From: Alligator mississippiensis
Lineage: Eukaryota; Chordata; Crocodylia; Alligatoridae
Assembly (NCBI RefSeq): GCF_030867095.1
Contig: NC_081837.1
Coordinates: forward strand, 16,882,501 to 16,946,500
DNA length: 64,000 nt
Reading direction: 5' to 3'
In this document: positions 41,151 through 52,775 of the stretch, piece by piece
Layout of the letters: every line of letters begins with the position of its first letter
Numbering within the stretch: the stretch's first letter is position 1
The notes under the pieces: generated by a model
Database searches by the model: none
What the model was told of the DNA's origin: nothing
The model's input: only the letters and a program-made list of their open reading frames with translations
Position numbers and translations under genes: made by a program

Positions 41151-41156
41151 AATAAA
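41151..41156 (+). promoter_or_regulatory. YWHAG: Distal poly(A) signal AATAAA
   Basis: AATAAA in 'gagcaaataaacttacagat', followed ~45-80 nt later by a GU-rich stretch ('tgtgttgcgtttattcgttgg' region to 'gggtggggttgtgg'). This arrangement fits the main cleavage site near 41170-41180. Confidence 0.75.
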
Positions 41157-41180
41157 CTTACAGATCTGATGTCAGTGCTA

Positions 41181-42487
41181 CTTAATTGTATTACATGTGT
41201 TGCGTTTATTCGTTGGTTTGGGGTGGGGTTGTGGGGAAGGCCTTTGTAAACCAGTTTAGTTCATAAGCAGAGTTTTTAGAACTGGGGATTAGTCTCGAAC
41301 ACTTCAATTTGCTGACAAATGACTGCTTCCCATTTGAGGCCTACCTCTTTTGGGTGGCGGTAGGGTGAGGAGGGGACAGAATGACTGGGTGGTTCATTAC
41401 AATACATCTCACCAGAGATCTGGAATTGTTCAGGATCCTGATCCCCAACTCGCACAAAACAAATGGCTTGAGTGGCTGTGCAGTGATGGGCTCCCCTGTT
41501 AAAGTTTGTAAGAGAGCTTTCAGTAACTCAAATCCAGAAGGCTGCCTAGAGCAATGTTGCAAATTGTTCTGCGATTTATGAACAGTTCATATGAACTGTC
41601 TGGGGAGCGTAACTAGGGCCTAGGTGTGAAGGCTGGCTGACACCTCAAAGGAGGAAAAGCAAACTGACAAAACTATGCCTGCCTTCAAGTATTGCCCATA
41701 TAGCAATAGTCTCTGTTTTAAAGGAAAAACATCTGTATATGTATTGAGTATAGTAGCAGAATGAAAGATTTCTGGGACAGTGAAAGTGCTCCCGCTTCTC
41801 CATGCCCATGGCAATTCAAGGCATGCCCTTTAATTCCCAACCCAATCTGCAGAAGGATTGGGTGTCTGGCAAGTTTGGTTGTTATCCTTCACTATTGGAT
41901 GGCTCCTGAGTTTTAAAGGGAAGAGTCACTGATCTCTAACCTTTAATAGAAATGGAAAACTTTGTCAGCTGAAAGACTATTCAAACTACCTGGAGTCCCT
42001 AAAACAAAACACATCAGTATTTTAAAGTATCTTGGATACAAATGTAGCAAACACGATATTTCTTCACCTTTTCTAAATATAGGAACATGTATTGCCGTTT
42101 GTGGCCAGCTATCACCTTGCTGTTGCAGTTACCTGCTTCAATAAATCTTCAGTAAAATGAACTTTCTTTTCATTATTCAAGCCCTTACAAGGTAGAGTAC
42201 CCCTAAAGCTCTCCCATTGGGGCAGTACATTGTAGAAGATGCTAAATTTTACAAATGTGCTAGCTCAATTTTGGTAGAGTACCGTTGCACCACAACTCCA
42301 TTAGAATACAGTAGAGACTCCAACCTTAAACTTCTGTCTTCACCATGAAAGCGTACTCTCTTCTCAATTTGGGTTTCTAAACTAAGTTTTTTTTTTTTGG
42401 TTTTTTTTCTTTTCTGGGTGGCTGTTCTGTTTAGCACTTCTTAGGATGAAGGTAGCTACTTCTAGGCAAGGCAGCAGAACTGACTCT
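41181..42487. other. Intergenic downstream of YWHAG
   Basis: No exon, RNA gene or clear repeat recognised. Short open frames only. Confidence 0.5.
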
Positions 42488-43004
42488 GGGTGCATCTACA
42501 CATGCATTAATGTTCTTAGCAAATGCACATTAAATCTTGTACCTCAGAGCACTTTTACACATGCTCTGGGAAGAGGGGGGACGGCACTTTTAATAGAAAT
42601 GGTCCGAGAGCTGATCTAATTAAAGCGCCTCTGCATCTCCTGCATTGGTATCCCCATGCTTAAAAATGGCAGGGCACCTGAACTGAAGCTTGCTGAAAGA
42701 GCTTTTAGCTCAAGTGCTACCACCCTATTTTTAAGTGCAAGGACACTGATGTACAAGGTGCAGGAGGCTGCTGGAGCACGGCAATTGCCACACTCCAGCA
42801 GATTTGATTAAGGCCCTCTATTATGAGGTACTAGGAAAATGCGCATTAGCCTGACTTAGGGTTTTAGTTAATGCACATTAAGTGATACACAATATGCATT
42901 AGCCTATTTTATTGCACATTAAGGCACGTGTTTTTTTTTACACGACACTTTAATGTACATTAGAATAGGCGAGTGTACATTAAAGCAAATGGGTAGATGT
43001 GCCC
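42488..43004. mobile_element. Non-autonomous DNA element with TIRs
   Basis: GGGTGCATCTACACATG at the left (42488) is matched in inverse by AATGGGTAGATGTGCCC at the right (ends 43004). Both ends have 'taatgcacatta'- or 'ttaatgtacatta'-type subterminal motifs, repeated several times near the right end. ACTCT borders both sides (42483-42487 and 43005-43009), a possible short target duplication. No transposase is present. Length is 517 bp. Confidence 0.75.
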
Positions 43005-43009
43005 ACTCT

Positions 43010-46000
43010 GTCTTAGCTTTAGACAATTGAAGGACAACTGAACTCCAAAATGTTACAAAAACAAACCTGCATGGATGAGAAACGCAAGCGTGCAGTGATT
43101 TACAGGGTTTCTCAGGGCCACCTGTTGGGAGCACAGTTCTCTCCCAGTAGTGATCTGTTTAATGTTGAGCCAAGTGCAAGGAGTGGGGGCAGAAAGAAGG
43201 GTTGGAAAGGCTGTGGGACAAAAGGAATGAAGAGGTCCCCCTCCAACTTTTTTTCAAGCTACATAGTGAGATGGTCTAAAGCTCCAAGAGCTGAGACTTG
43301 GGGTGTGGGGGGGAAGGAGGTCACAACAAGCTTTTTTTTCTTTTTTGTTTGTGTTTTTTTGTTTTGGGTTTTCTTACTTTAAAGTCATGCGAGATCAGGG
43401 TATTGTGTAAGAGTGGTAGCTGAACCTGAAGGGAAAGGATGGATTTTTGGAGATGCCCCAGTGAAAGAAAGCTACAGACAATCTGGGGACAAAATGAAGA
43501 TGGGGGTGATTCAAGCCTGGTGTAGGTTTGGGGTGATAGTGTACAGAGAAGGGTACTTGATTGTAGGAGAATTGCAAAGTAGGACTAGTAAAGTTTGGCA
43601 AGGTGTGTGAAGATGACAATTGGAACAGCACTGCTGGCTGCACACAAGTACTTAAAAGTACAAGTATTATACCTGAAGTTGCTTCCAAAGAAGGATGACC
43701 TTTTCCCCTTCTCTCAAAGGCTTGATGCTTTTTTCCAAAACAAAAGTTCAGAAGCCTTTATTCTTGGGACACCTAGAATGGTGCTATCCAAAGGGTCCAG
43801 ACTGAAAACGGAACAGTGGAGGGGACGGGACAGTGACAGTCTTCAGTAAATACACTTTTGAGTCCAAACAGTCACTGCAGAGGTGTGGTGCTCATGGTCC
43901 TTCTTGCATCTACTTACACAGGGGAGAGTAATGGACACCGCTGACATGCTTGCTTGGAAGTTTTGGGGACCTTTCTAGGTGCTCCTCTCTTGTAGCAAAA
44001 ACACTGGTCCCCCACAAAAAGAAAAAAAATACTTCAATACCAAGCACTTTTGGGGAATATAATAACCACTAGTTAACATAAGCTGCAGTGGGAGTGTATC
44101 TACCCAAAATAGAACAACCTGGAGCTACAGTCCTGAGTCTTCTCTAAGTTAGTTATTCTTATGCTGTGGGGTGTTCATCTCTTGACTTCCAAAGGCAGGA
44201 ACCACTACTGAACTGTTTTATAGTTCCCTTCACGCTGTATAGATGACCTGTGCCTGCGCTGCTCAAGACTGCTTTTCCAGTTCACCTAAGTGTGCTACTA
44301 CAACTTCAGTCAACACTGACGATCACTCTTATGACAGGGATGGAGATTCTGAGCTATTTTATCCTTTCTTCAGACAATGTTCTGCAGATGCATGTTCAAA
44401 AGATGGCTGCTATTCTTGAAGCTGCCCTAATGTTAGGATTTGTTGATTCCAGTCTTGATGCCATTAGATAGAAAGGGGGGAGGAAATATCCTGCAGTTGT
44501 AGAAGCTGACTCTTCTGGCCCCCAAACCCTGGGCTGGCTCTTTTACTTGCACAGGGGACAAGCTGGAAGGGAATAGAGATCTCTTCCAAACTCCTTTGCA
44601 GCTCACAGAGGCCATCTCATTGCTATTACAAGCTCTGTTTCATCCCCCACTACCAAGCATCATGAAAGTATAGCTGTTTCTACCTTTACTTTACTACTCT
44701 GCCCCCTCCCCACCACACACATCCCCTGCATCACAGGTAGCAGCTGCTGCTGCTTCCCAGTGCTGGCAGCCTGGATTTATCTACAGGCAAATACTGCCTC
44801 CCACATACCTGTCGCAGCATAAAAGTAGCTGGGAAGCCTCTCCTGTTTTCTAGAAGGAGGTTGGAAATGTCCTGATCTAACCTCTAGCCATTTTGAAAGA
44901 GCATTGGGGGAGATTTTGCTGTGTCTGCCTGATCTGCTTTATTAAGCTGTGTCTGCTTATTCCTGGTGTGCTGCACACAATTCCCTGCCTTGTCTTATTT
45001 AAAGAACCTTTGCCTTCCTACACCTATTAGTAGGCAACTCTTGATCCTCTGGATCATGGTGTATGCATAAGAGGTCTTGCCAGGTGCCTGATGAATCCAC
45101 TTGTATGGAGTCCTGCAACCATTGCACCAGACTTTCAGTGTGTACACCTAGGCAAGACTATGGAGGAGTGGAGGCTGACCAAGACCTACCCTCCTTTAGA
45201 CCATTGAGATAATCTGGCTTTTGGATTCTGAGTCCAGACTGTTGGTGTCTCGATGGTTGTAGCTTCTGCCGGAGCTACTGACTGCCTAACATCTCAGCAA
45301 GGGTCCATTTCTCTCAGGGTGATGTCCCTTAGCCTTTTTCCAACCAAGGAGTACCCACAAGTCAGTGGGGGCTAACTAGAGTTTTGAGGTACCTTATATT
45401 CACCTTACTCTGGAGGTTACAACATTGTGGTATTTTGTAGGAGCTACCCTGCCACAAGTAGCCTCACCATGTTGCCACGAGGCCTTCCAGTCGGATGCAG
45501 TTTATGGTCACATACAGGACCATCAAGCACCTGTATGTAGTAAAGAGCTGGGTATTTCAGTAGGCTAATCATTTCCCTCTCTAATTTTACCTTCAAATCT
45601 TTGTTCTTGCATCAGAGCTCAGCAGAAGGAAAGCAAATAACCTCATTGCCTTGGTCTTGTTCTGTCACTGAGTTTATCTACAGGGAAGCCTTGTTGCGCG
45701 GTGTGAAAGGAGAGGGAAAGTGCATATGTGGCTTTCCAGGTTTACTTGCTGCATCTTCCAGGAATGAGTGGTCCCAGTGGAAGGGGAAGAGAACAGCTCC
45801 AATGCTAGAACAGAAGCTATTGAATGAATAGCAACAAGCTCATCAAATGGCAAAGGAGCAAGTGGTTCGCTCCCACCCAGAGGTTTTTCCACTTTAAGTT
45901 GTGTGCTGTGACTCACTGCATAAAAATAATCTCCTCCGTCTGAAACTATAAACCTACGATGTGTGTTGACTCATTTGCTCTGTAGAGAAGCTTGGTGCCA

Positions 46001-47860
46001 AGGAGAGTACAGCAGCTTTTTCAGCTTCGGCAGAGTGAAAAGAAAGGGGATCTCTTCACTGTCACCTGACCTACAACACAGGGCTGTCTGGGAGACAGCC
46101 ATGCTAGTGCACTTGGAGGTGAATGTAGGGGTGCTACATGCACAGCTCAGTTTCTTTTTGTTCTCAACCTATTTTAACTTGCTTCCAAGTTGTTGAAGCT
46201 CTCTTAATTTTTGTCTACAACAGCCTAATCTACCAACTGAGATGGTTTGATCTGCATACAAAGGAGTTTGTTACCTCCCTTTGTAGGTGTGTTGAGTTCT
46301 ACCTCGAGGAGGAGGTTCTGTTTCATTCTGGTGTGTAGTAGGAACTGAGGTCACGGTGTCCTCCCTCCCCAACTACCATTCACTCGCTCATCCCTGCTCC
46401 AGGCCAGATTCCTGGTAGGTGAACTTCAGTGGGAAAAAACTGGTTTCCACCAGGTGAGACTTTGATCTCACCAAGGGCGTTAGAGGCTCAAGATCATTGA
46501 GTTCTTCACAATCCAGGGCTACAAGTCACCTAAAGAAGAATCTGACTATTCCCTTGGCCATACTGGCGTGAGGAAGAGCATTCTGGGAATTGACATGCTG
46601 ATGTGGGAACCTGCCAGAGGTCCTCATGCTCTCTAAGGAAAGAAAGGCAAAAAAATAGCCTCTCTGGCCTTCAATGAGTGCACAGCCACCTTACAAGCTA
46701 AGGTTAAAGCCCATTTAAGCATGTGCTCTACTTGAAGCATATGAACAGTCCCACTGACTTCAGGAGTGGGTGGGTACTTGGGCACATGTTCCAGTACCAT
46801 GGGCGGGCTTAGTGGAAATGATAACCCTTCAAAGGGTCTAACTGTGAAGGATAACCAGCTCCAGGGGACTTTCCTGGGTTTTGGAGGTACTCAGCACCTT
46901 TGGGAGAGCCAGTTCTGGAATGGTTGGATGGATGTTAAAGCCCAGACAAGGTTCAGCAGGGAACATGCCATCCCAGGAAAGGGTTAAGAAAGGAGTTGAG
47001 TCAGAGAGGAAAATTGCTGCCCTAAACCACCAAATGGAGGAGGGGCTGGTAAGAGATGAGGCCTTAACTGCTCTTGGGAGGACCTGGGATGAAAGTGCTA
47101 AAAGGATCTGTGTCCAGAGCAGAAGGAAGACTGCTGGGAGCACCTGCCTTGCCCAGACCTCAAGGCATTGGCTGCCTCTTTCTGGTCCTAATCCTGTATG
47201 ATTTGGTGCCCCATTCAGCAAAGCACTTGGGCACGTTCTGAACTTCCACTGAAGTGGGTGGGATGCTTCGGTTGTTTCCTCAATTGGGCCCTTGGCTAAG
47301 GCTTAAGAGTTCCCAACCAAAGCCAAGCCATTGCAGGCTACAACTGCCCCTGTGGCCTCAGCTCTGCCCCCTGCGTTGGATGACTGAGACCCATGCCATG
47401 TGGCATGGACAGGGGTTTCCAAGCTCTGCTTTGAGTAAAATGCAGCCAAAGGAAAAGATTCTGAGAACTGGTGTCGCAAAATAAAAGACAAGCAGCGCTT
47501 GAGCTTTGCATTCGTGTTGAGGCAGCATCCTTGGGCGATTCTTCCATTGGAGTGCCGTGTCTAAAGGTGCCCCCAGCACTTGCTGAGCTGAGGGCTCATG
47601 GCAGTGCAGTACCAGCTTCCATTGTGGCACAGAGCAAAGAAATCAGGGCACATCAGCCTCTCATCAGCAACATAGGGCTTGTCATCTATAAGTCCCTATT
47701 TCACATAGGGCAGGACAAGTGAACATGTCTGCTCTTCAATCAGCTGCCAGCCATGATCACTTAGCAATTGTCTATTAATTAATAACGCTAGGAAGGGAAA
47801 CAGGAAATCACACACTCCAAATACACTTTGGTAGAGCTTTACATGAACACTGGGCGCACA
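43010..47860. other. Intergenic, no gene recognised
   Basis: Mixed-composition sequence with poly-T runs around 43330-43370. The stretch 45050-45600 has a more even composition, as in a decayed untranslated region or processed copy, but I could not match it to any gene. Open frames up to 127 codons (such as 46838-47221, minus) lack any known motif. Confidence 0.45.
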
Positions 47861-47867
47861 GTTTCAC

Positions 47868-48160
47868 AGTTATTAGGGTCGGAAGGGACCTATTAGACCA
47901 TCGAATCCAACCTCCTGCACTGGGCAGGAAAGAGCACCGGGGTCAGGTGACCCCAGCCAGGTGTCTGTCCAATCTCCTTTTGAATATTTCCAAGGAAGGG
48001 GACAGCACCACCTCCCTTGGAAACCTATTCCATATTTTGGCAAGCCTCACTGTAGAGAACTTTTTCCTGATGTCCAGCCTGAATTTGCTCTCTTTTAACT
48101 TGTGTCCATTGTTTCTAGTTACCCCGACTGTTGCCCTGGTAAACATCGTATCCCCCACAG
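47868..48160 (-). mobile_element. CR1 LINE 3' end with ORF2 C-terminal remnant
   Basis: Plus strand reads 'ttattagggtcggaaggga', 'cctattagaccatcgaatc', 'caacctcctgcactgggca', the complement of a CR1 3' end. The minus-strand frame 47943-48158 reads RNNGHKLKESKFRLDIRKKF and similar residues of the ORF2 C-terminus. It is only ~290 bp long, a typical severe 5' truncation. Confidence 0.9.
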
Positions 48161-48171
48161 ACCATCCTTTT

Positions 48172-48268
48172 ATTCTCTATCTATCTGTACAGTGCCTAGC
48201 ACGTTGGGGCCCTAATCCATGGTTGGGGATCCTGGGTTTAAGCACAACACAAATAATAAATCACTGTT
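48172..48268 (+). repeat. CORE-SINE/MIR-like 3' tail
   Basis: 'ctgtacagtgcctagcacg', 'ttggggccctaatccatgg', then 'aacacaaataataaatcac': same order as the copy at 804-895 but closer to the common form. It sits directly beside the CR1 3' end at 47868-48160. Confidence 0.65.
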
Positions 48269-48269
48269 C

Positions 48270-49650
48270 AGTTGTCCATACACATATGAATCTCGGTCAC
48301 AAAGATTACATTATTTCTATAACCAGACTTTTATTAGCTTAAGCGGTTCTGAAATTATCCTTGTTCCTGAGCCAGTGTAGCTGTCTGATGTTAGTTTTTT
48401 ATATTAAGATAAAGGGTTGTGAAATGATACTCCATATCTAGGGCCTGAATGAAAAGAAGGTCTCTAATGTCATACTTGGGTGTTGCAGCATTCAGTTAAG
48501 AACAGCTGGAAACAATTTTCTAGTCCATTTTGGAGAGAGAAATAATGAAATAGTCTTCCTGACTTCTAGAGCAGAAGTCAATGACTGACAAACATTTCTA
48601 GTTAATCTATTAGTCCATCAGTCGTGCTGCTTTCTCAGAAGCACTCTGGATGCTTATCAGGACTTTAAATTTTAAAGATCCTGCAGCACACAAGAAATAT
48701 ACCACACAGTATAAAAAGTTGTAATCTTCAGACAATAAATATTGAGAAGCCATGTCTCAGCCCCATACATGCTGCTGTATGAGGTTCCTTCGATGTCCAG
48801 TCTGAGAGAGAAAGGGTAGAGGTCAAGTTTAGTGCTGAATTTCTTTGCTTTTAATAGGTCTGTGCTATGGCCTAAGCATGGCAGCACTCTGAAAGCAGCT
48901 GTCCTAGCAGGGGGAAGCTTCTTTAGACAACTGAAATATTGAAAACAATTCCAAGTCCAATCTCCCAAACAGCTGAATGGGCTGTTTCCAGGGTCTGCCA
49001 ATGAGGGAATCAATGACAGGACTCTGCAAGGAGGGATTTTGCCCATCCTGCTGATATTCTCTCTGAATAAGCCTTCTGCACCAGCTCACCCTGTCTCTGC
49101 TTCTCACCTCCTTTTCTGAGCCTGTCAACCAGCCCAAGATCATTGCTGACACTTGGCAGCACATTAGCTTGTGAAGAACTGAGCTTAGTAGTGCACAGGT
49201 TCACAATATGCCACCCAGAAATGGTCTTCAGGGACTTGTGAGCCCCTAGGAATCACTGTCAGCAAGGGCCAGGCTTCCAAGGCTCCAGATTAACTGTCAG
49301 AGTTCAGCACCTACTAGCCTTTTCTGGAAATTTGGCCCCAACTAAGCATGTTAGGGCTTCCTGAGACCTTTGTCTGGAGTGGCTGTAAATTGGTTAATAC
49401 TGCAGCGTTAGTGGCTCATCCCAATTACCACAGGGAGAGAACAAATACCCTTGGCACCATGGTTTGGATGAGAGGGACCACCAGCTTGAGGGGAGGAGTG
49501 CAGAGCAGGTGCTGGCTCTGGAACAGGTCTCAGACCACGTAAAACATGCAATGGGATGTCCTGAGGGGGTGATGGGCCTGGCAAATAGATAAAGGGATAA
49601 GGCTGAGCCCTGCCACAGGCAGAAAGGGAAAGCCAAGCACCTAATTATTC
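48270..49650. other. Intergenic, nothing recognised
   Basis: No coding exon, RNA gene or repeat terminus that I can support. Confidence 0.45.
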
Positions 49651-49654
49651 CTCC

Positions 49655-50170
49655 CAGGCTAAGGACACAATTTACACACACACCAATTTAAGTAATTAGA
49701 AACTGGTTTAAACCTGTAACAGAACAAAGTTCAGTGCACATAAATCGGTTTCAAAATGGCTGAAACTGGTTTAAGATAAACCTGGCTGAATGTCATTTCA
49801 GACAACTGATTTGGGTCAAACGAGTTTATGAAAATTGTGTCCCAGACCCCTTTCCAGTTCAAGTTAAACTACAGTCCCCCAGCATCCCAGCATGCTTTCC
49901 AGCCCTGGGCTGGGCTGTCTGCTCCAGCAGAGAAGGTTTTGCAGGTGAAGAAGGAGGGAAGAGGCAGGGACTGCCCTCCCGTGCAAACCCTGGCTAAGAC
50001 TGGTGCTGGGGGCAATAAACACCTCTTCCCCCACTCAAATTTACTGCTGGCTGCAACTGTGGACCACAAATCCCAGAGGCACCTGGAAGCAGGAAGAAGA
50101 AGTGATGAGCAACCCTAGAGTCCTGCTGCTACAACTGTGGACTGCAAATCCCAGAATAATTCTGTAGTAT
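49655..50170. repeat. DNA-element-like sequence with repeated ACTACA..TCCCAG motifs
   Basis: The left part has several 'aactggtttaa' motifs (49700-49830). Then come ACTACAGTCCCCCAGCAT (49868) and two 'caaatcccaga' blocks (about 50063 and 50140), the last two as near-copies preceded by 'gcaactgtgg' or 'caactgtgg'. This looks like a non-autonomous DNA element or a set of nested ones. Termini and target duplication were not resolved. Confidence 0.45.
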
Positions 50171-51020
50171 CATGGTTCTCCCTTCACAGCAGGCCCCAAA
50201 AGGCCAGTTCATCCCAGAAGATACTGCCAATTTGCTACTTTCAGGGATTAGGAACTGGCTTGAGTCGAAGCTCCTTTGTGCAGCTCATGCTGATTGCCTG
50301 ATGCACATGGAGGGTAGGCTCTCACTTCACCAATGCCAGTGCAGAGGCACATGCAGAAGGTCTGACCAGAGCTTTCTGGATTACATGCAACTGCAAGAGC
50401 TGGTGATCCAGCTGCCCCTGCCCTATGCACACACCTGGGTGGCTATTTTTCTCCTGCACCATCTTACCATTTACAAAACAGGCCTCAATCAGTGCTTTCT
50501 CCTTTGCTTTCCCTGTGACTCCCATTCTGAACAAGGGGAGCACTCTCCAGTGAGCACCAAATTATACCCTCGGTGGTCTGCGTGGGCTGGACACTGTCCA
50601 CACATCTCATTGTCCTCCTCTGATTACACGTAAGGCCACCATACAGCCTTGCCAACTGGGAGCACCATGTTTCCCCTTCCCTACAAAAACTTGCAATCAT
50701 GTGCAGTAGAGCAGCACTATTACAGCTGTTCCCAGAAACCCCAACAGAGATCCTGCCCTCCCTGTGCCAGACAATAGACAGACGCTCAGTAAGAGCCAGT
50801 GTCTGCTGCACAGCTTTTGCAATAAAACAAAACAAGGCATAGGAAGAAGAACACAAATGGAGTAACCTACCCCAAAATGAGGGGCAGAGCTGGGAATAAA
50901 CCACAAATACCGTGACCTAGATCCCACCCCACCGCTTCTAACACATACTTTTTCATAGTCATGCAGAGGCCTCCATGGCTAGGATCATCATTACATTTCA
51001 AGTGGATGCCGGTCTGCTGG
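50171..51020. other. Unassigned sequence with overlapping open frames on both strands
   Basis: A 153-codon frame on the plus strand (50172-50633) and a 139-codon frame on the minus strand (50485-50904) have no recognisable domain. Because they adjoin the DNA-element-like repeat at 49655-50170, this could be the interior of a decayed transposon. I could not find transposase motifs. Confidence 0.35.
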
Positions 51021-51024
51021 GTTG

Positions 51025-51140
51025 GAGCTGGGGGCTGAGTCAGAACACCTGACTTCCATTTCCCAATCCTGGGGCCTGCTTCAACAAGGCAATTAGCCAA
51101 GGTTTCCCCATGGGAGTAATAAATGCCTCTCATGGGAGAG
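51025..51140 (+). repeat. MIR (CORE-SINE), diverged
   Basis: 'gctgggggctgagtcagaac', 'acctgacttccatttccca', 'caaggcaattagccaaggt', 'ttccccatgggagtaataa' follow the MIR order. Confidence 0.6.
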
Positions 51141-52199
51141 GTGGTGAGGGATGGGTGAGAAGCACTTAGCTAGGGAGGGTCACTCATAGAAAATCTGCAA
51201 TTACCATTTAAGATCTATTAGGATTTCTTAGCCACATGGAAGGGGATCTAACCCATAGTCCCTCTAATTGTCAGGAGCTGAGTCAGCACCTTGTCTGCCT
51301 TTTTGCCCTGCAGGGGCTTGAAGTTTTGCTTGGACACATCTGGGAGTGGGTAAATATGGCATTTTTATCCCAAATCACATCTTCCAATTAAATTTAAGAG
51401 CAGTAAAAAGATCAGTGAGGGGTTGACAAGAAGCCTGGAGGAGATGTCCCTCACTTTTAATCATTTCTCTACCCCCTGAGTTCTCATCATCTTTAATTGG
51501 CACCTTGGCTGGTGCCAGTGAGGAGAAGAATTGTATAAGGGAAGAATTGGCAGAATGGCAATTTCCATGTGGTGAGGAGTTAGTGCTTGGTTGAATAGAT
51601 AGCTCTGTGTGTTTGCCTTATTCAGGCAAGAGAGTAAACCAGTTTGGTACTTGCTTTTACTGGGGAATGGTGGGAGAGGAGAGTGTGTGGGCAGCCTGTG
51701 GGAAAGTATCCATCCCTCCATGTGTCTCTCTCCCAGTACACACCCAGCTCTCGTTCTTTTATGCTCTCTCCAGTTCAGAATTGCTGAAATGTTAGATTTT
51801 TAAAAGAAAGTGGGTTATATTTTTATTAGCAATATCCATTTCCCCCCTCTCCCCCACCAGGCTTACTCTCAGACCCATCTGTCTTGTTCTTTCCTTCTCT
51901 GCCATTTTGCTAAGCCCCATCCCAACCACGCGCTCCACTTAGGAGGCTCAGAGTTTCCAGACCATGCTGCTTCCTTCTGTGAGCTTGGCACCAGGGAGGA
52001 GCCTAGAGCCAGCAGTGATGTCCAGCTTTCCCAGGACAGCACTGAGTACCAGGGTTTTAGGAAGCTCTGCCTTTGGTGTCACTGGGAGCTGAACTCCTGG
52101 ACTGGCGTGGAGGACTGAATCCTTCCAGATACGACTGCTACAGCACACCTTCTCCCTTTCTGTCTGGGGCAGTGTGGGCTGGGAGATAGACCCTGGGGT

Positions 52200-52325
52200 C
52201 AGGCAACCTAGGTCCTGCTCAGACTCCACCAGCTGCATGATCTTGAGCAGATCTGTTCCCTTCTCTGTGCCTCAGTTTCTCCATGTGTAGAAGAGGGGAG
52301 GTGACACTGAGCTTCTGTCCAGAGA
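52200..52325 (+). repeat. MIR (CORE-SINE)
   Basis: 'caacctaggtcctgctcag', 'gcatgatcttgagcagatc', 'tctgtgcctcagtttctcc', 'atgtgtagaagaggggagg' match the central and 3' part of MIR in plus orientation. Confidence 0.85.
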
Positions 52326-52752
52326 CCTGCTGAAGGAGATGTATGCTCCAGAGAAGCAGATGTGCTTCGATATGCTCTTGCTATCTCCGGCCCAGAGCTT
52401 CATGACCTGCTTTTACCAGTAGATGAGTCATGGCTTCCTAGCAGATGGGGTAGGAAGGGCACAGGCAGGGGGAGTGAATGAGTGTGTGTGTGTGCATGTG
52501 GAAAGCGTGCTCTGAAGGCTACCTGCAGGCTTGGCAAGCAGCCCTCTCGGGAGGCTGTTCCCAGATGAGGCCATTAGCTGGGAAGATTATTGTGGGGGCC
52601 TGGCTGCGCAAGGGAACAGCAGCCTGTGCAGTCAGGCAAAGGAAATGCTGAAGCCTGAATAGCCCTGGTGGGAATTCCCTCCCTGCCTCTTTCTTGTTTT
52701 CCAAGAAGGCAGAGCAAGGCTGGCCTGGCCAGGCCATAAAGTGGAAAAGGGG

Positions 52753-52775
52753 TGAGTCACGGCAGTGCTATTTAA
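52753..52775 (+). promoter_or_regulatory. AP-1-like site and TATA-like box before a GC-rich block (speculative)
   Basis: TGAGTCA (52753-52759) is followed 9 bp later by TATTTAA (52769-52775), then by a GC-rich, CpG-containing stretch (about 52795-53000). The arrangement could be an enhancer or a small promoter. No gene follows that I can recognise, so the call is tentative. Confidence 0.25.

Larger units (their letters stand above)
38355..41175 (+). other. YWHAG: YWHAG 3' UTR (end approximate)
   Basis: About 2.8 kb of AU-rich sequence from the stop to just after the AATAAA at 41151. Mammalian YWHAG also has a long, well conserved 3' UTR, and parts of this one (near 40600-40700 and 41050-41175) look familiar from it. 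No transposon was recognised inside, which fits a constrained UTR. Earlier signals at 38644 and 39250 would give short isoforms. microRNA sites are likely but cannot be assigned by eye with confidence. Confidence 0.8.

Noticed and set aside
45050-45600. Stretch that reads like an old processed transcript or UTR
   Set aside because: No parent gene recognised and no poly-A tail or target duplication seen.
50172-50904. 153- and 139-codon frames considered as a Harbinger/MADF-type or other transposase remnant
   Set aside because: No catalytic or DNA-binding motif could be aligned with confidence.
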